DNA from: Endothia cerciana
Taxonomy: Eukaryota; Ascomycota; Sordariomycetes; Diaporthales; Cryphonectriaceae
DNA: 64,000 bases
Assembly: GCA_026119935.1 (NCBI GenBank)
Contig: JALRMH010000077.1
Coordinates: forward strand, 33,488 to 97,487
Direction of reading: 5' to 3'
The notes under the pieces were generated by a model. The model was not told the origin of the DNA. It worked only from the letters and a program-made list of their open reading frames with translations, and did not search any database. Below are positions 1 through 11,291 of this stretch, piece by piece (within the stretch, counting starts at the first letter, position 1; every line of letters begins with the position of its first letter). The translations under genes were made by a program, and so were the position numbers.

Positions 1-728
1 TGGCCCGGGCCGTTGTAGTGCTGATAGGGATCCTCCTGCAGGCTTCGAATCCCGGTCTCGTCCTTTTCTTGCCGAAGTTGTGCGGTCTGTTTGAAATATG
101 CTTCCCGCCGCTTCTGGAGCGCCAAGTGCTTGAAACGAGATTGCCAGTAGTTTAGCGTAAATTAAGCAGACAAAAGCATCTTCTCAACTCAGATCGTCAA
201 GGCTGGTGTGTTTAGAAGTATTATCTTCACTCTGATCTCGCCAGACAATTCTCGATATATATGCAAAAATGGGAGTGGTGCTAAAAGATCAAATACAGTG
301 GCATGCAGTCTTTCAGTGCTAATGCAGCCTTTAATACCCTTTTACGATGTGTAGTGTTTCTCTTCTTCTGGTTATCAAAAATCATCTGTTCTCAGCTAAG
401 CTGGCGCGCTTATTTGGTATCATAGTAGTAGAGATTTAATCTAGCCGCTCCCGACCCCTGTTTTGCTAGCAGCAGAGATTCTTGTGTGCGGGTAGCTAGA
501 TCTGCGCAATTCTTTGTCCCTAGCATTAAGCACCTGAGACACACTATAAAGAAAAAGGAGGTGGTTGAGAAGGCGGTGTGGCTGGCTAGGGTGGCCGGAA
601 GAGGGGGGTGGCTAGAAGTTACCCCCTTTGACTTTTATAAATAGATATTATACTATCTTCTAAACTATATTCCAGCTCTTTTCATTTATACGCAAGCTAT
701 GCTTGAAATACTGCTTAAGATTCTCATT
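1..728. other. gene-free stretch at window edge
   Basis: No convincing coding frame on either strand. The sequence has mixed composition with stop codons in all frames. A tRNA B-box-like string near position 44 was examined and rejected because no T-stem or acceptor pairing could be built. Confidence 0.4.
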
Positions 729-1052
729 TTACTCTTTAGCAAAGCTTGCCAGCTTGTTGGATGGTTTATAACACTTGGCCATATCCATAAGAGCCTCATG
801 CAGGTCAACTAGTATTGTCCCGGGCACAGCTGCAGCGATATCTTGTGCGGCTTGGGAATAGGAAGCACTGCGGTCCGTTTCGCGAAGTGAGTGGCTATAC
901 TTGGGCGTATCGAGCTCTGTGGTCCGGACCTCATCCAGAGGCGGAGGTGTGATAAGAAGGACTTGGTGATGTTGTTTAGAATGAGCATAAGCGTGAGAAG
1001 AAGGAAATAGGCCCAGCAAATACGATATCATAAAGGGGGATACAAGTAGCAT
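729..1052 (-). pseudogene. C-terminal fragment of an isoamyl acetate-hydrolysing-type SGNH/GDSL esterase
   Basis: A 107-codon frame contains LLITPPPLDE followed by a block ending VDLHEALMDMA. This matches the central and C-terminal part of fungal IAH1-like SGNH esterases, where the PPP-x-DE string follows the third block and a tyrosine/alanine-rich helix precedes the conserved aspartate region. The N-terminal GDS nucleophile block and the region before residue 30 are absent, and nothing resembling them lies to the right, so the copy is truncated. The first residues look like a chance hydrophobic run, not a real signal peptide. Family members hydrolyse short-chain acetate esters in the cytosol; this copy should be inactive. 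It sits next to RIP-decayed repeats, which fits a relic. Confidence 0.5.
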
Positions 1053-1113
1053 GCAGATTACGCTAAGAGCTATCTGCAGAATAGATTTTCCTTTTCAGAT
1101 TTAGATTGCGCGC

Positions 1114-1139
1114 TAAGAGTGTCCTTCAGGACACTCTTA
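1114..1139. repeat. perfect 12-bp inverted repeat with 2-nt loop
   Basis: The arms taagagtgtcct and aggacactctta are separated by TC and pair perfectly. The hairpin lies about 60 bases upstream, in transcriptional terms, of the esterase fragment. It could be a transposon footprint or an intergenic cruciform; no function is shown. Confidence 0.6.
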
Positions 1140-1559
1140 ACGCAGTTTACGCAAGCTATCTGCAAATACAACTAAGATAGAGCCCCAGATAGTGTCAGGG
1201 CTTATGTGCGCGCAATAGAAATGGGTGGCTCTTGCGACCTCTGGTGGCGGTCTAAGAGGGCTCCGCTCTGAAGCAGCGCCCTCGTATGATGCCAGCGTGG
1301 CCATATTGGGGTTAAGGCATTTTGATTATTAGTGGGCTATTCAGGGAATGTTGATGTTTAGTGGGCGAATTGCCAGTAGTGTAAGAAAATCCCAAGAATC
1401 TCAAGTATGCAAAAAATTCACGCTGCGAAACTAGCAGTGCATAAATAAATCAGCAAATTTGATAATACACCTAGTCTCGAGGAGCGGTGAAAATGACAGA
1501 TAAAGCATATGGATGATGAAAGTAGATCACCATATCTGCAGCAGCTAAATTGAGTTTCT

Positions 1560-2081
1560 TCATAGCTTATATGCATCCTGGCCTCTAGGAAGTCGACTCT
1601 TCAAAGCCTCACATACAAATTGGCTAATAGGTAATGCCGGCGCATAATTTTCCAATGTCAAGTCCATTGTAATATCCAACAATACTATATACTGACTATT
1701 CTGCATGAATATGTCCAGATATTTTCGACTAACGATATCGTCATCGAAAGGATTGACGAGGAACACCGGACTGCTGCAACTGACTTGCTTAACTCCTGCC
1801 AAATTAATTATTTGACAGAAGAGGATGAACGAATAGGCATCTTGCTTCATTATATCAGCAGCTTTCCATGATATTGGTCCTAGAGTTGCGCGAACGAAGA
1901 CCTTCGCTCCATGCAAAAGATTTGTTCTCTCGACCACCCAATTAGCCTGGCGGCCAAGGAGAGCTGTACAAATCAGCATGGAACCTACAATTATCGATAA
2001 TGATGACCTACTTGAATCAGACATCTGGAGAGCTGAATTCGAAGAGGAAATGCCGGTCTCCTTGTCGACTGAGGAGACCAT
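1560..2081 (-). CDS. hypothetical protein fragment with one hydrophobic segment
   Basis: A 173-codon open frame with a Ser-rich N-terminus (residues 1-30), a hydrophobic stretch around residues 31-45 (SIIVGSMLICTALL) and a mixed C-terminal part. No family is recognised. The frame may be the last exon of a larger, decayed minus-strand gene that includes the coding-like segment at 2264-2547, since both read the same way and are about 180 bp apart. The region is flanked by RIP-type DNA, so a relic is likely. Plain chance cannot be excluded. Confidence 0.25.
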   Translation of the reverse strand: MVSSVDKETGISSSNSALQMSDSSRSSLSIIVGSMLICTALLGRQANWVVERTNLLHGAKVFVRATLGPISWKAADIMKQDAYSFILFCQIINLAGVKQVSCSSPVFLVNPFDDDIVSRKYLDIFMQNSQYIVLLDITMDLTLENYAPALPISQFVCEALKSRLPRGQDAYKL

Positions 2082-2263
2082 GGACAGCGAATTCTCAGCA
2101 CCAGCTATCTCAGATGCTTGCAGGAGAGAGATTGATCCATATTATTGCAGTTCGAGATCTATAGTTTGAAGCAGCGAGTGTCATGTCTTCTTATACTTGT
2201 ACGAAACTGTCTATGCAAGAGGGGCAGACAATGCTATCCAAAGATCTTGGTTTGATTATGCTT

Positions 2264-2547
2264 CTAATGGCGGAAGCTGGTGCAACAGTAGAGCCGATCC
2301 AGCGCTGACACTAGCTGCGAGTTTTTGCATTCGATCTCGTCTTGCAGAGCAACTAGGTCGGCAGGCCATAGTAGCAGGCCAAATTTATCCTGTCGTATGC
2401 AGCGCAGCTCCTTATCGAAGAACTTTTTGGATTGCCAGTACAGAAGGTCGTCCGCCCGCGCGGTACAATTTGCCTTCAGGCAGATATATCCGAGATGGAT
2501 TCGTACTTCATCGCGCTATATTAGTTGCGCTTCTTCGGGCTTAAATT
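2264..2547 (-). pseudogene. decayed coding fragment of unknown protein
   Basis: One minus-strand frame reads like real protein for about 85 codons, with helix-type patterns such as QSKKFFDKELR and LVALQDEIECK. It lacks a start Met and carries a TAG at 2518-2516, which could derive from CAG by CpA-to-TpA change. The helical pattern with repeated Leu/Gln/Glu resembles fungal membrane proteins of the DUF6594 type, but this is a weak impression. It was probably the upstream exon of the frame at 1560-2081. Confidence 0.25.
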
Positions 2548-2599
2548 CATTGAGCTATTATATCGAATGCTTAATAAGGAGCTTGGTTATCTCGATGCA

Positions 2600-3278
2600 A
2601 TGCTATATTGAGAGGTGATCGGTATGGAATGACTATGTACGAGAAAGGTAGCTCGATTCTGCTAAGCCAGGCAGATCGCTATTGCTAAGATGTGCAAGAT
2701 TGGTTCTCGTTCAAGGTAGAGGCGAATTTGTTCGAGTGGTAATGGCGTTCATAGCGAAAGATTTATTTATATATGACTGGACTGGAGGAAAGGAAGCATT
2801 GTGAGCATAGAGATAAGAAAAATGAATTGCTTAGTAAGGGCTTATACTGCTTGCCAAGCGGGCGGGCTGTCTCTTGCTCTTAAATACAAAGCTTCTTTTC
2901 CTTTAAAATAATACAAAACACTACTAGGTTAGCACTAGAGCAAAACTATAAAAAAAAGCAACTTACAACTATTTATCAAAACACTCAAACCTTTACACTT
3001 CCAACTACACTTTATACAAGCAAAACAACAGAAAACTCTATTAACTATGCAACAAAACCAACCTTTAGATAAATAAAGCTTGCAAGGCATAACTTTAAAA
3101 CTTAAACTCTTAATAGTAGCAGCAAAGCAGTAACATTGTTTAATCTTTTTAAAATTAAACTTTTCGACTCTGTTAGATATAACAAATTAAAAAAACATAA
3201 TTTGCAACGCACAATTAGAAATATATACAAAAGATACTTACAAATCTTTTAGAACAAAAAATTTAAAGAGAAAGATAA
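2600..3278. other. AT-rich, RIP-like intergenic DNA
   Basis: Composition becomes strongly AT-rich from about 2880, with dense TA dinucleotides and no open frames. This is typical of DNA mutated by RIP. No gene is seen. Confidence 0.5.
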
Positions 3279-3758
3279 TGTTATAACCTAGACTGCAGTT
3301 AGATTAGAAAACAGATCCTCTAATGCAGGACTTTTCCTACTACGCTTATATAGCGTATTTTTTATATATAGCACAGCTATTAAATATAGAGATAACTTAA
3401 TATAAGTTATAAGAGTTATATAATTAAAGGATTACTTAAATTACTTAGATTACTAGCTTACTTAAATTATTTAAATTACTACTTAGTAATCTAGCGCCTT
3501 ACTATAGAAATAATCTAGTAAAAAACACTAACTAAAGGAATTAAATATAAAGATATAGTTATTACTAGTAAATAGATTTAGCAGATAGTTTTTTAATTAT
3601 TAATTTAAATATTTATCTTTAAATAGCTTTATAGCTTTTAATTATTACTTAGATAAATTAATATTGCTTTGCTCGATACTTTTATTACTAATCTGCTAGT
3701 ATAAACCCTCTGACTATAGCTAAGTATTTATAAGTAATTAGTATAATTATTATAAGCT
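3279..3758 (+). repeat. left inverted arm of a non-autonomous repeat element, heavily RIP-decayed
   Basis: This arm begins TGTTATAACCTAGACTGC. It matches, in inverted orientation, the sequence 11292-11701 followed by 4482-4555 once the Gypsy insertion is removed. Differences are almost all C-to-T or G-to-A, so this arm has decayed far more than the outer part of the right arm. Arms of about 480 bp flank a 720-bp centre. It could be a foldback element with long terminal inverted repeats, or two copies of one LTR in opposite orientation. Confidence 0.75.
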
Positions 3759-4481
3759 ACTGTTAATAGTTTTGCTAATAGTAATAGTTATAAGTTTTAA
3801 CTAGTTTTAAATAAGCTAATTAATAACTGCTATACTTTTTATTTATATTATTGCTTTTTAATTTGTTTATATTAATTTTAATCTTTTATTACTATTATTT
3901 AAAGCTTTTATATTTATTGCTTTATAAATAGTATTACAAATCTATTTTTATACAAAGCTTTGCTAAGCAAGCTAATAATTTTATAATTCTTTTTAATTAA
4001 GCTATTATTACTTTATACTATTATAAGCAAAAAGACTTATAATAAGAAGAAAGGTTATTTTCTTTTATAAAAATATCTCTTTAACAGTAGCCTTTTCAAT
4101 TACTGCTATTAAGTAATAAAAAAAAGCTTATGTTTTTTATAAAAATAATTTTTTAACAGTAGCTTTCTTAGTAACTATCGTTAAGTATTATAAAAGAAAG
4201 GGTTATCTTTTTTATAAAAATACTTCTTTCAAAGTAGCTTTTTAGTTACTGCTATTAAAAACGAGAAAAAAGAGTTATCTTTTTTATAAAAATGTTTTTT
4301 TAGCAGTAGCCTTGCTAGTTACTATAATTACATATATATTCTTTTTTTTAAAAGAAAAGCTTTTTTATAAAAGTGCTTTAATATACTAAATAAACAATTA
4401 AGTATTTAATTTTTTTATTATAATAGTATGAAAAATCTTTATTAAAAACAATAATAATAAAAAAATAAGCTTTTACTAGCA
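3759..4481. repeat. central, non-arm part of the inverted-repeat element
   Basis: Very AT-rich spacer between the two inverted arms. There is no coding potential. It contains the 73-bp tandem repeat listed separately. Confidence 0.5.
4065..4355 (+). repeat. four tandem copies of a ~73-bp unit
   Basis: The string ttataaaaat recurs at 4065, 4138, 4212 and 4284, each time followed by a cagtagc-type core and a tact-ata-ttaa-type segment. Spacing is 73, 74 and 72 bases. Units are diverged mainly by C-to-T and G-to-A changes. The array lies in the centre of the inverted-repeat element. Confidence 0.7.
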
Positions 4482-4555
4482 AGCTATAATAATTACACTA
4501 ATTACTTATAAGTAGTTAGCTATAGTCAGAGGGTTTATACTAGCAGGTCAGTAGC
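4482..4555 (-). repeat. inner part of the right inverted arm (split by the Gypsy element)
   Basis: This segment is the reverse complement of the end of the left arm (shared strings include ctctgactatagc and taagtaattag). The rest of the arm resumes at 11292, right after the Gypsy element, showing that the retrotransposon landed inside this arm. Confidence 0.75.
4551..4555. repeat. left target-site duplication of the Gypsy element
   Basis: GTAGC immediately before the left LTR is repeated immediately after the right LTR (11292-11296), as expected for LTR-retrotransposon integration. Confidence 0.85.
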
Positions 4556-4778
4556 TGTCAGAACACCTATTATATAAGCCCGGCAGAGTTATAATGATAT
4601 AGCGAGAACAGGCTGTTTGATTAATAGCTGCTAGGTGTCTGTTAGTACAGAGACTAATTCTTATAGTGTAGAAAGAATCAGTGTGCCGAGTCGCTGGCTA
4701 TTTGAAGGAGAATAGCCTGTGCGCCGCTAGCGCCGTTATCCGCTAGCGCTGTAGGCTACTAGCGCTGTTGTCGTGACA
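4556..4778 (-). repeat. LTR (left copy, 3' LTR of the element)
   Basis: 223 bp, TG...CA ends, matching 11069-11291 along its whole length. Most differences between the two copies are C/T or G/A, so divergence reflects RIP more than age alone. Confidence 0.9.
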
Positions 4779-4856
4779 ACTATCCCCCCCCTGCAATAAC
4801 ACCTGGCCCTAAGTGTTAGCGCTAAATATAGGTCTGCCCTACTAGCACCGTCACGA

Positions 4857-6190
4857 TTGCTTTTCGCTGCCTGTTCGTCTATAAAGGCCTGGCGTGCCAC
4901 CATCGTCAAGGCGCGTAGGCTTCTCTTCTTTCCTCACCACTACAACCTCCTACGACAAGCACTAATTACCCGCTGCTCCCCTTATATCCCTTATACAGTG
5001 CTACGGTATTTCTGGTCCTGCTATCGGCTACACCCTTCACGGTCCCTAGCTACATCACTACGCCTTGTCGCCCGTCATTACTATGCACTGCGCTGCTGTT
5101 TCGCCTGTGCTACGATGCCTCCCTGTCGCACGACGCGTGCTGCCTACTCGGAGGCCTCTACTCAGGAGGACCCTCGGGTGGTCTTGCGCTTAGTGTGCCT
5201 CAAGTGTGCCACCATCACAGAGTACGAGTATGTGCCCACAGCCGAGGCGCTGCTGCGCATCACCTGCTCCTTTCCAAACGCGTCGTCTGCGGCCTGCGAC
5301 ATCTGTTCGTCCAACAATAAGGTCTGCTAGCAGGTAGGTCGCGTGTATCCTTTATTTACCCTGCGTGTCGCGTCTGACACGCGTTTTAGCACTCTGTTAG
5401 CATGCAAGGGACCCTATAGCATCTGCAGGCCCTCCTGCAGTTAGGGGCAGACTTCTAGGGGGAGTCTGCTTACACTGCTGCAGGTTTAGTATGCCTTTTT
5501 GATAATAAGGATCGCTTGCTGGTTGCTAAGGCCTAGCACTACCTTATCGTTGCGTTCCTAGCGTCTCGCTCAGCCTATATATCCGAGTAGGACCTGACTA
5601 GCAATAAGAAGCTGTTTATAAGGGCCTATTAGGCTTATATGCAGTTCTATAACCGTTGGCTAGGTATTCAGCTGCAAGAGCTAGCGCTGCAGCACAGCTT
5701 TAAGAGTATAAGTCGTCACTAACCTTCTAGCGTTGCTATAGCGCTTAACAAGCTAACTACTAGTATAGAAGGCTACCTCTGATAAGGCTGCACTATTACT
5801 ACTATACCTTAAGCCTAGCGATGCAGGCTATATCACCTAGTTAGTCGCAGTGTCAGAGTACTATAATACTCTAGAGGAGGTGGTCACTACTTATAAAGAT
5901 AGCAAGGACCTGCTAGGTCTAACTCTAGAGGAGCAGGTAGTAGCTAGCGCTATTATACTAATACTAGCTCAGCTAGAGGCCTTTAATGCCTTTCTGTTCA
6001 ACCTTGCTCTGATCTATTAGGGCAAGTTGTTTATAGATTAGCTGTAGGCTGCAGGCAAGGAGGTTGCAGGTTGCCTAGAGGACGAGGGCGTGAATCGCTA
6101 GGGAAACAGGGTTAGGGAAGCAACCTAGCTAGAGTATGAGCAAGGGGATATAACGTTTTAATAGCTAGTAGTAGCCGAGTAGGTAGGTGA
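4857..6190 (+). pseudogene. extra antisense ORF inside the Gypsy element
   Basis: The first 157 codons (4857-5330) are open on the plus strand, opposite to pol. Downstream, after a likely short intron starting at the GTAGGT near 5336, a protein-like frame continues to about 6190, broken mainly by TAG/TAA that CpA-to-TpA change would create from CAG/CAA. The first part is Cys/Arg-rich, with paired cysteines (CLKC, CDIC) spaced like a zinc-binding element. The later part has Leu/Gln-rich helices. Additional ORFs between pol and the 3' LTR are known in some fungal and plant Gypsy elements. No family is recognised, and a DNA-binding role is only a guess. Confidence 0.45.
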
Positions 6191-6319
6191 GCACTGAATA
6201 GCGAAAGGAGCTGGCTTTCCTAACTTGACTAGTGCTAGTGACACGTCCTTATATCCCTTTCTAATCACTATAGCCTCATCAGCAACTTATACGCGAGTCG
6301 CTGCTCTGCAGGGCTTATT

Positions 6320-9300
6320 CTTCTTGAGTTGTCGCTAGAGGAATTGCTTCACTTTTTAAGGAGCATTCCCTAGATAGTCTTCAGGTTCTTAAGTGTTGTA
6401 CTCTGATAGCTATCCTGACTATTTGACAAGGTAATGCGTATCGCCGTTGAACATCTGATAATCCACCACCTCTTCTACTTCTTATTCCTTATCATTAGCA
6501 AGGTCAGGCATAATCAGTAGGTCCTAAAGGGCCTAACCTTATCAGGTCTTCTATAATTTAAAGAGGGATATAGGGAAGACATTATAAAGCTGTGAGTATT
6601 TATTAAGGAGTGCAATATAGTATGCTTATGTCTTAATGTATTCTAACACTCTGAAAGGGCTTATAAATTAAAGGATTAACTTCTTTAATTTGCTTTTAAA
6701 CTGCAAGTTCTGAGTTAATAGCTTGACTAAGTCTCCTTTACTGAATTCGAATAGCTAGTGTTTCTAGTTATAGTACTTAGCATGCGATTCCACTGCTATT
6801 TGCTAGTATTCCTTTATCTCTTCTCGAACTGCTTGCAAGCGCTTAACGCGTTCTTTTGCTCTAGGTGCTCTCTTTTCCGTGATATCGTCCTCGACATCAA
6901 ATCGAAGGTCTAGGTTATATTTAAAAAGAGCTCTTAATAGCGTTATTCCTATAGTAGCATTGCAGCTATTATTAATAACTTATTATGCTAATTATAGTAG
7001 TTTTAGCTAGTTGCCTTACACTAAAGCAATATAGCATCAAAGGTAGTAACTAATAACCTAGATTATTTGTTCTGACTAGCTGTTAGTCTAAGAGTGAAAC
7101 GCTATTAATAAGCGATGCTTAATCTTTAAGATATAGCACAAGTCGGCTTAAAATTAGCTTATAAACACTAATCCTCTATCTAAGACTATCTCTAAGAGTG
7201 CTTTATAGACAAGGTTAATCTCTGTATAGAATAACTCTACTAGTTCTGCTAATATAATATCTATTCGTATTAGTAAAAGGCGAACTTATTTCGAAAACCT
7301 GTCGATAATTACAAGGATAGCGTTTACTTCAATGCTATTCTATAGCATAAGTAGCAATCCTGTTATAAAGTCTATAGCGAGTTTCTTCATCAGCCTTATA
7401 AGCAGATCGAAAGGTTCTAGCTTACTATATAGCTTGTGCCTAAAGACCTGGTTTTTATTACACACAGAGCAACCTTGAACCTAGTCCTTTATAACTATTC
7501 CTAGATTTTTCTAATAGAACTTCCGGCGAATCAGCTCTGATATCCTAGCAATTCTAAAATATCCTGCCAACAGATCATCATAGTATAGTTCCAGAATCTC
7601 GTTCTGCAGTGCTGTGCAGTCTAGAACTACTAATAAGCCTTTGAATAATAAGGAGCTGTGTAATATACTCTAGCCTTGTTCTAAAAGCTTCGTGTCCTGT
7701 GATTCTATAGCAGTCTTTAACCGACAACACATCTAGTCCTTAGTCTATGCCTGACAGACAGCTTCTTTTAAAGGTTCAGAGATATTCAGGTTATATACAC
7801 TTTCTTATAACACTACGCCCTACACTCTTACAACGTCTTGTAGGATAAACTAATCCTTCAAGATAGCCTGAAAGCTAGGGAAGGCATCTACTGCTTGAAC
7901 TATTCTAGATTCCAGAGTAGCTATAAGGTCTGTATTCGTTAGCTTTTCGCCCTTGAAATCTAGTCTCCTTAACAGGCTATTAGCAGGATTCAACTTGCCT
8001 GCCTGATGCTTCAGTATAAAGTCGTATAGAGTAAGCTCTATACACTAGTGTGATTGCCTGCCCTTTAAGCAAGGCTTTCTCAGAAAGGCTTGAAGGTTTT
8101 GATAATTAGATAACACTTTAATCTGAAATTACAATCTATCGAGGTAGTGTCGCTAGTATCTAAACAACTCTACAACAGCTATTAGCTTGAGATCCGGCGT
8201 CTTATAATTTAGCTCAGCACTACTAAGCTTTTTAGACTAAAAAGTAATAGAATGCTAGCAGCCCTGCTTATCAGGTTAGGATAAGATGCTAGCAAGCACA
8301 AAGCTTGATGCATTAGTTTCAAGTTGTAAAGGTAGTATTAGGTCAAAGTGCTTTAAGAGAGGAGCTGTCTGAAAAGCAGCGATCAGCTTTCAAAAAGCCA
8401 CTGCTTTAACAGTTTTTAAGGACACTTCTCCTGGTTTTCAACCATCCTAGCTCCCTTTTAGCAAGGTAGTTAAAGGTATAGTAATCTGTAAGTATCCTTT
8501 AATAAATCGGTAATAGAAGTTGCAAAAGCCTAAAAAGACTTGAATATCATAATAGCTTTTAGGCTTTAGCTATTTTATAATAGTGCGAATCCGACTAAGA
8601 TCTATTAAAATACCCTGAGTAGAAAGAATAAATCTAAGGAATTCAATACTCTCTTAATAGAAGGTGCACTTAAAAAGATTACAGTATAGTTCAGCAGTAT
8701 AAAGCTGCTATAAGACCTAGTGCAAGTGCTGAGTATATAAGTTATAATCTAGGGAAAAGATAAGGATATTATTAAGATATATAATATAATAAATATTGAT
8801 AAGCCTTTAAAGCGCTTTATAGATATAGTGCTGAAAAGTAGTAGGGGCATTTATAAGGCTTATTAGCATGACTATAAATTCGAAATAGCTGTATTATATG
8901 CGAAAAGCAGTCTTCTACTTGTCTCCTCCTCGGATACGGATACGATAATATGCATCCTTGAGGTCCAGCTTAGAGAAAAGCTTAGCTGACTAAACTCGAT
9001 CGAGAATTTCTGAAATCAAAGGTAATAGGTAGTAGTTCTTAATCGAGACTTTGTTAAGGCTGCGATAGTCAACGTATAAGCGCAGAGAGCTATCCTTTTT
9101 TAGCACGAAAAGAATAAGGGCGCTAGCCGGACTCTTAAAAGGTCGGATGCAACCTGCATTCTAATTATCGTCGAGGTACTAGCAAAGCTTATCTAACTCT
9201 CTCTATAATAAAGGGTAGATAGGTCTGTAAAAGGGTTTAGTGCTGTCTTATAGATTAATAGTATAATTAGTATGTTTATAAGCTAGTATAATCTTTGCAT

Positions 9301-9400
9301 TTGAATTATCAAATATATTGCTTTACTATTAGAGCTTTAGTAGTAGACTAGTGTTCTCTTTAATAGTAGGTAGCAGAATACTAGTATTAATAGGAAAATC
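6320..9400 (-). pseudogene. Gypsy pol: reverse transcriptase, RNase H, integrase, chromodomain (decayed)
   Basis: Read on the minus strand. The reverse transcriptase is marked by LRLYVDYR near 9060-9095 and a degenerate catalytic box near 8750 (ILIFS retained, Asp pair damaged). RT thumb FLGFCNFYRRFIKGY lies near 8510. RNase H follows at about 7960-8450. The integrase zinc region shows the VQGCSVCNKN string near 7460-7490 and the core AILVIIDRFSK near 7300. A chromodomain (EVEEVVDYQ, HYLVK) lies at about 6330-6485, where two conserved Trp codons read TAG. The many nonsense codons mean no protein can be made. Chromodomains of such elements direct integration toward heterochromatin, which agrees with the insertion into another repeat. 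Confidence 0.85.
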
Positions 9401-9599
9401 CTCTTCTATTAATTTAACTATAATATATATATATATATAGTTTCGGTAGACTTATGTAAATTAAACAGCAGAAAGGATCTTATACTAAGTAGAATTAAAC
9501 TATTATTTCCGAGGCTTTGCTATAATATAGATATTTTAGTCTTGCAAGGTAGATATAAATAGTAGGACTAGACTACTATCTAGCGTCGAGTTGCAATTG

Positions 9600-11060
9600 A
9601 TTATAATATAGTATCTTTAAAAAGAGCAAGTGACACTCTTGCTATTAGTAGCAGAAAGAGAAATAATAAAAACGCTATAAGTAGAAACAGAAATACAACT
9701 AATAGCTTTAATTAAAGGAGTAGAAATAAGTAATATAAGCAGATAATATTATAAAGCAAACTAATAGCTAATAAGGTTAACCTCTGCACTACTATTAAAG
9801 TTTATATAAATATCTAGCTTTCCTTTATTAGTAAAGATGCTAGCTTAAATAGAGAAGCGAGGTATAATTTCTATAATTAAAAGAGCTAAAGGAGGTAGGA
9901 TAGCGTCCTCAGCTATTACTAGTTTTTTCGTTCTTAAGTAAGATAGTTAAAAGCTTTCTAAATACAAGCTTTGCAAGGGCACTTATTAGCTAAATAAGTA
10001 GTACTCTAGCAGAGGAAACACTAAAGTAGAGTTCTATCTTTGCCTGTAGGGTTTTGCTTTAAGTTCAACGAAGACTTGCCCTTATTCCTGCTCTATTGCG
10101 CTGGCGCCTCGTTAGTCTTAGGATGATAAGGACTAGAAGAGCAATTCGAAGTTTATTGATTAAGTCGTCGTCGTGAGCTCTTTCCTAGGTTCTCGCTATC
10201 GGCAGGGGCTTTTCGCTTCTGCTGCAGCTGTTATAGCTCTTTGTCTCCCTTATAGACTCGAGTGGCAGTTTCCACTATAGATGCGCGAGTCATTAGCAGT
10301 TCGCTGACTTGGAGTCGGATTCTCGCCTTGAGGTCGCTAGTGAGTTTCCTATAGTAGTATAAAGCCCTGTAAGATTCCGATTCGAGAAGAGCGTCTCTCT
10401 GTTTCTCTAACACATCAAGATAGTTGTGAAAAGCCAGTAGGTGTTGGCCTTCCCTTTGATAAGCATCTTCGAGTTGCGAAATAAGGCTACCAGTGCCTTG
10501 ATCAGTATAGCGCAGTAATCCTTTCGACTATTCCTTAAAGTATTCCTAGTCTTTTTAGTATATTTGCTGGTTCTCCTCTGTCTGTTCTTCGAAGTGTCGA
10601 TCCTATCTTACACAGCATTCGGAGTCGATATAGTCGAGGGCTACAAGGATCTTCTTCTTGTCCTTGCGAAACTTCTTTAAAGACGCTTCGAACTTTCGTT
10701 GTAAATCGCGCAGCTAGTTGTCTCGCTGCTGATAGGTAGCCTAATGTGCGAGGGTAGCGATGTTGGAAATCTTGACATCTTTGTCGCTTGACGCATTCGA
10801 ACCGCTGTCGCTTAGCTAGCGAGAGCCTTGTGAGGGCCTTTAGACTTGTTGTTCTAGGGCTCGGAGGGTCTCTTGTGCTTATATCAATTCCTCTAGCTCT
10901 CGAATGCGAGCTTGGGTGGCCGCGAGGGTCTCGGTATTGGATGGACGCTGTCCTTCTTCAGGCGGGTCGCTGGCTACTCGTCGGCTTCTCGTGCGGGGGC
11001 CGCTTAGTCCGGGAGCAGGAGAATTCGTCATTGTAGCTCTAGAGGGCTTTTCAGAGAAGA
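9600..11060 (-). pseudogene. Gypsy gag and protease region (decayed)
   Basis: Between the RT and the 5' LTR the minus strand keeps a few gag-like helical stretches, for instance the 60-codon remnant at 10231-10413 with YYYRKLTSDLKARIRLQ, in the position expected for the capsid domain. No zinc knuckle or protease DTG/DSG motif could be identified with certainty. Open frames on the plus strand here (10788-11110) are shadows. Confidence 0.55.
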
Positions 11061-11068
11061 ATCAGAAT

Positions 11069-11291
11069 TGTCAGAACACCTATTACATAAGCCCGGCAGA
11101 GTTACAATGATATAGTGAGAACAGGCTGTCTGATTGATAGCTGCTGGGTGTCTGTTGGTACAGAGACTGATTCTTGCAGTGTGGAAAGAATCAGTGTGCC
11201 GAGTCGCTGGCTATTTAAAGGGGAATGGCCTGTGCGCCGCTAGCGCTGTTGTCCGCTAGCGCTGTGGGCCACTAGCGCCGTTGTCGTGACA
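11069..11291 (-). repeat. LTR (right copy, 5' LTR of the element)
   Basis: 223 bp, TG...CA ends, with the target duplication GTAGC at 11292-11296 directly after it. Since gag and pol are on the minus strand, transcription would start in this copy. Confidence 0.9.

Larger units (their letters stand above)
4556..11291 (-). mobile_element. chromodomain Gypsy (Metaviridae) LTR retrotransposon, RIP-inactivated
   Basis: A complete element of 6736 bp with two 223-bp LTRs starting TGTCAGAACACC and ending GTCGTGACA, and a 5-bp duplication GTAGC. Coding parts for gag and pol lie on the minus strand, so the right LTR is the 5' LTR. Reverse transcriptase, RNase H, integrase and a C-terminal chromodomain can be followed in order from 9.4 to 6.3 kb. 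All are riddled with TAG/TAA codons of the kind made from CAG and TGG by CpA-to-TpA mutation. A separate ORF on the plus strand fills 4.86-6.19 kb, between the end of pol and the 3' LTR. The element is inserted in the right arm of the inverted-repeat element. Confidence 0.9.

Noticed and set aside
30..75. tRNA-like 3' end (GCTTCGAATCCCGG string followed by TTTT)
   Set aside because: The T-arm does not pair (CAGGC against CCCGG fails at two positions) and the 5' part of a tRNA would lie outside the window.
10788..11110. plus-strand ORFs next to the right LTR
   Set aside because: They overlap the gag region and LTR of the minus-strand Gypsy element and carry no motif.
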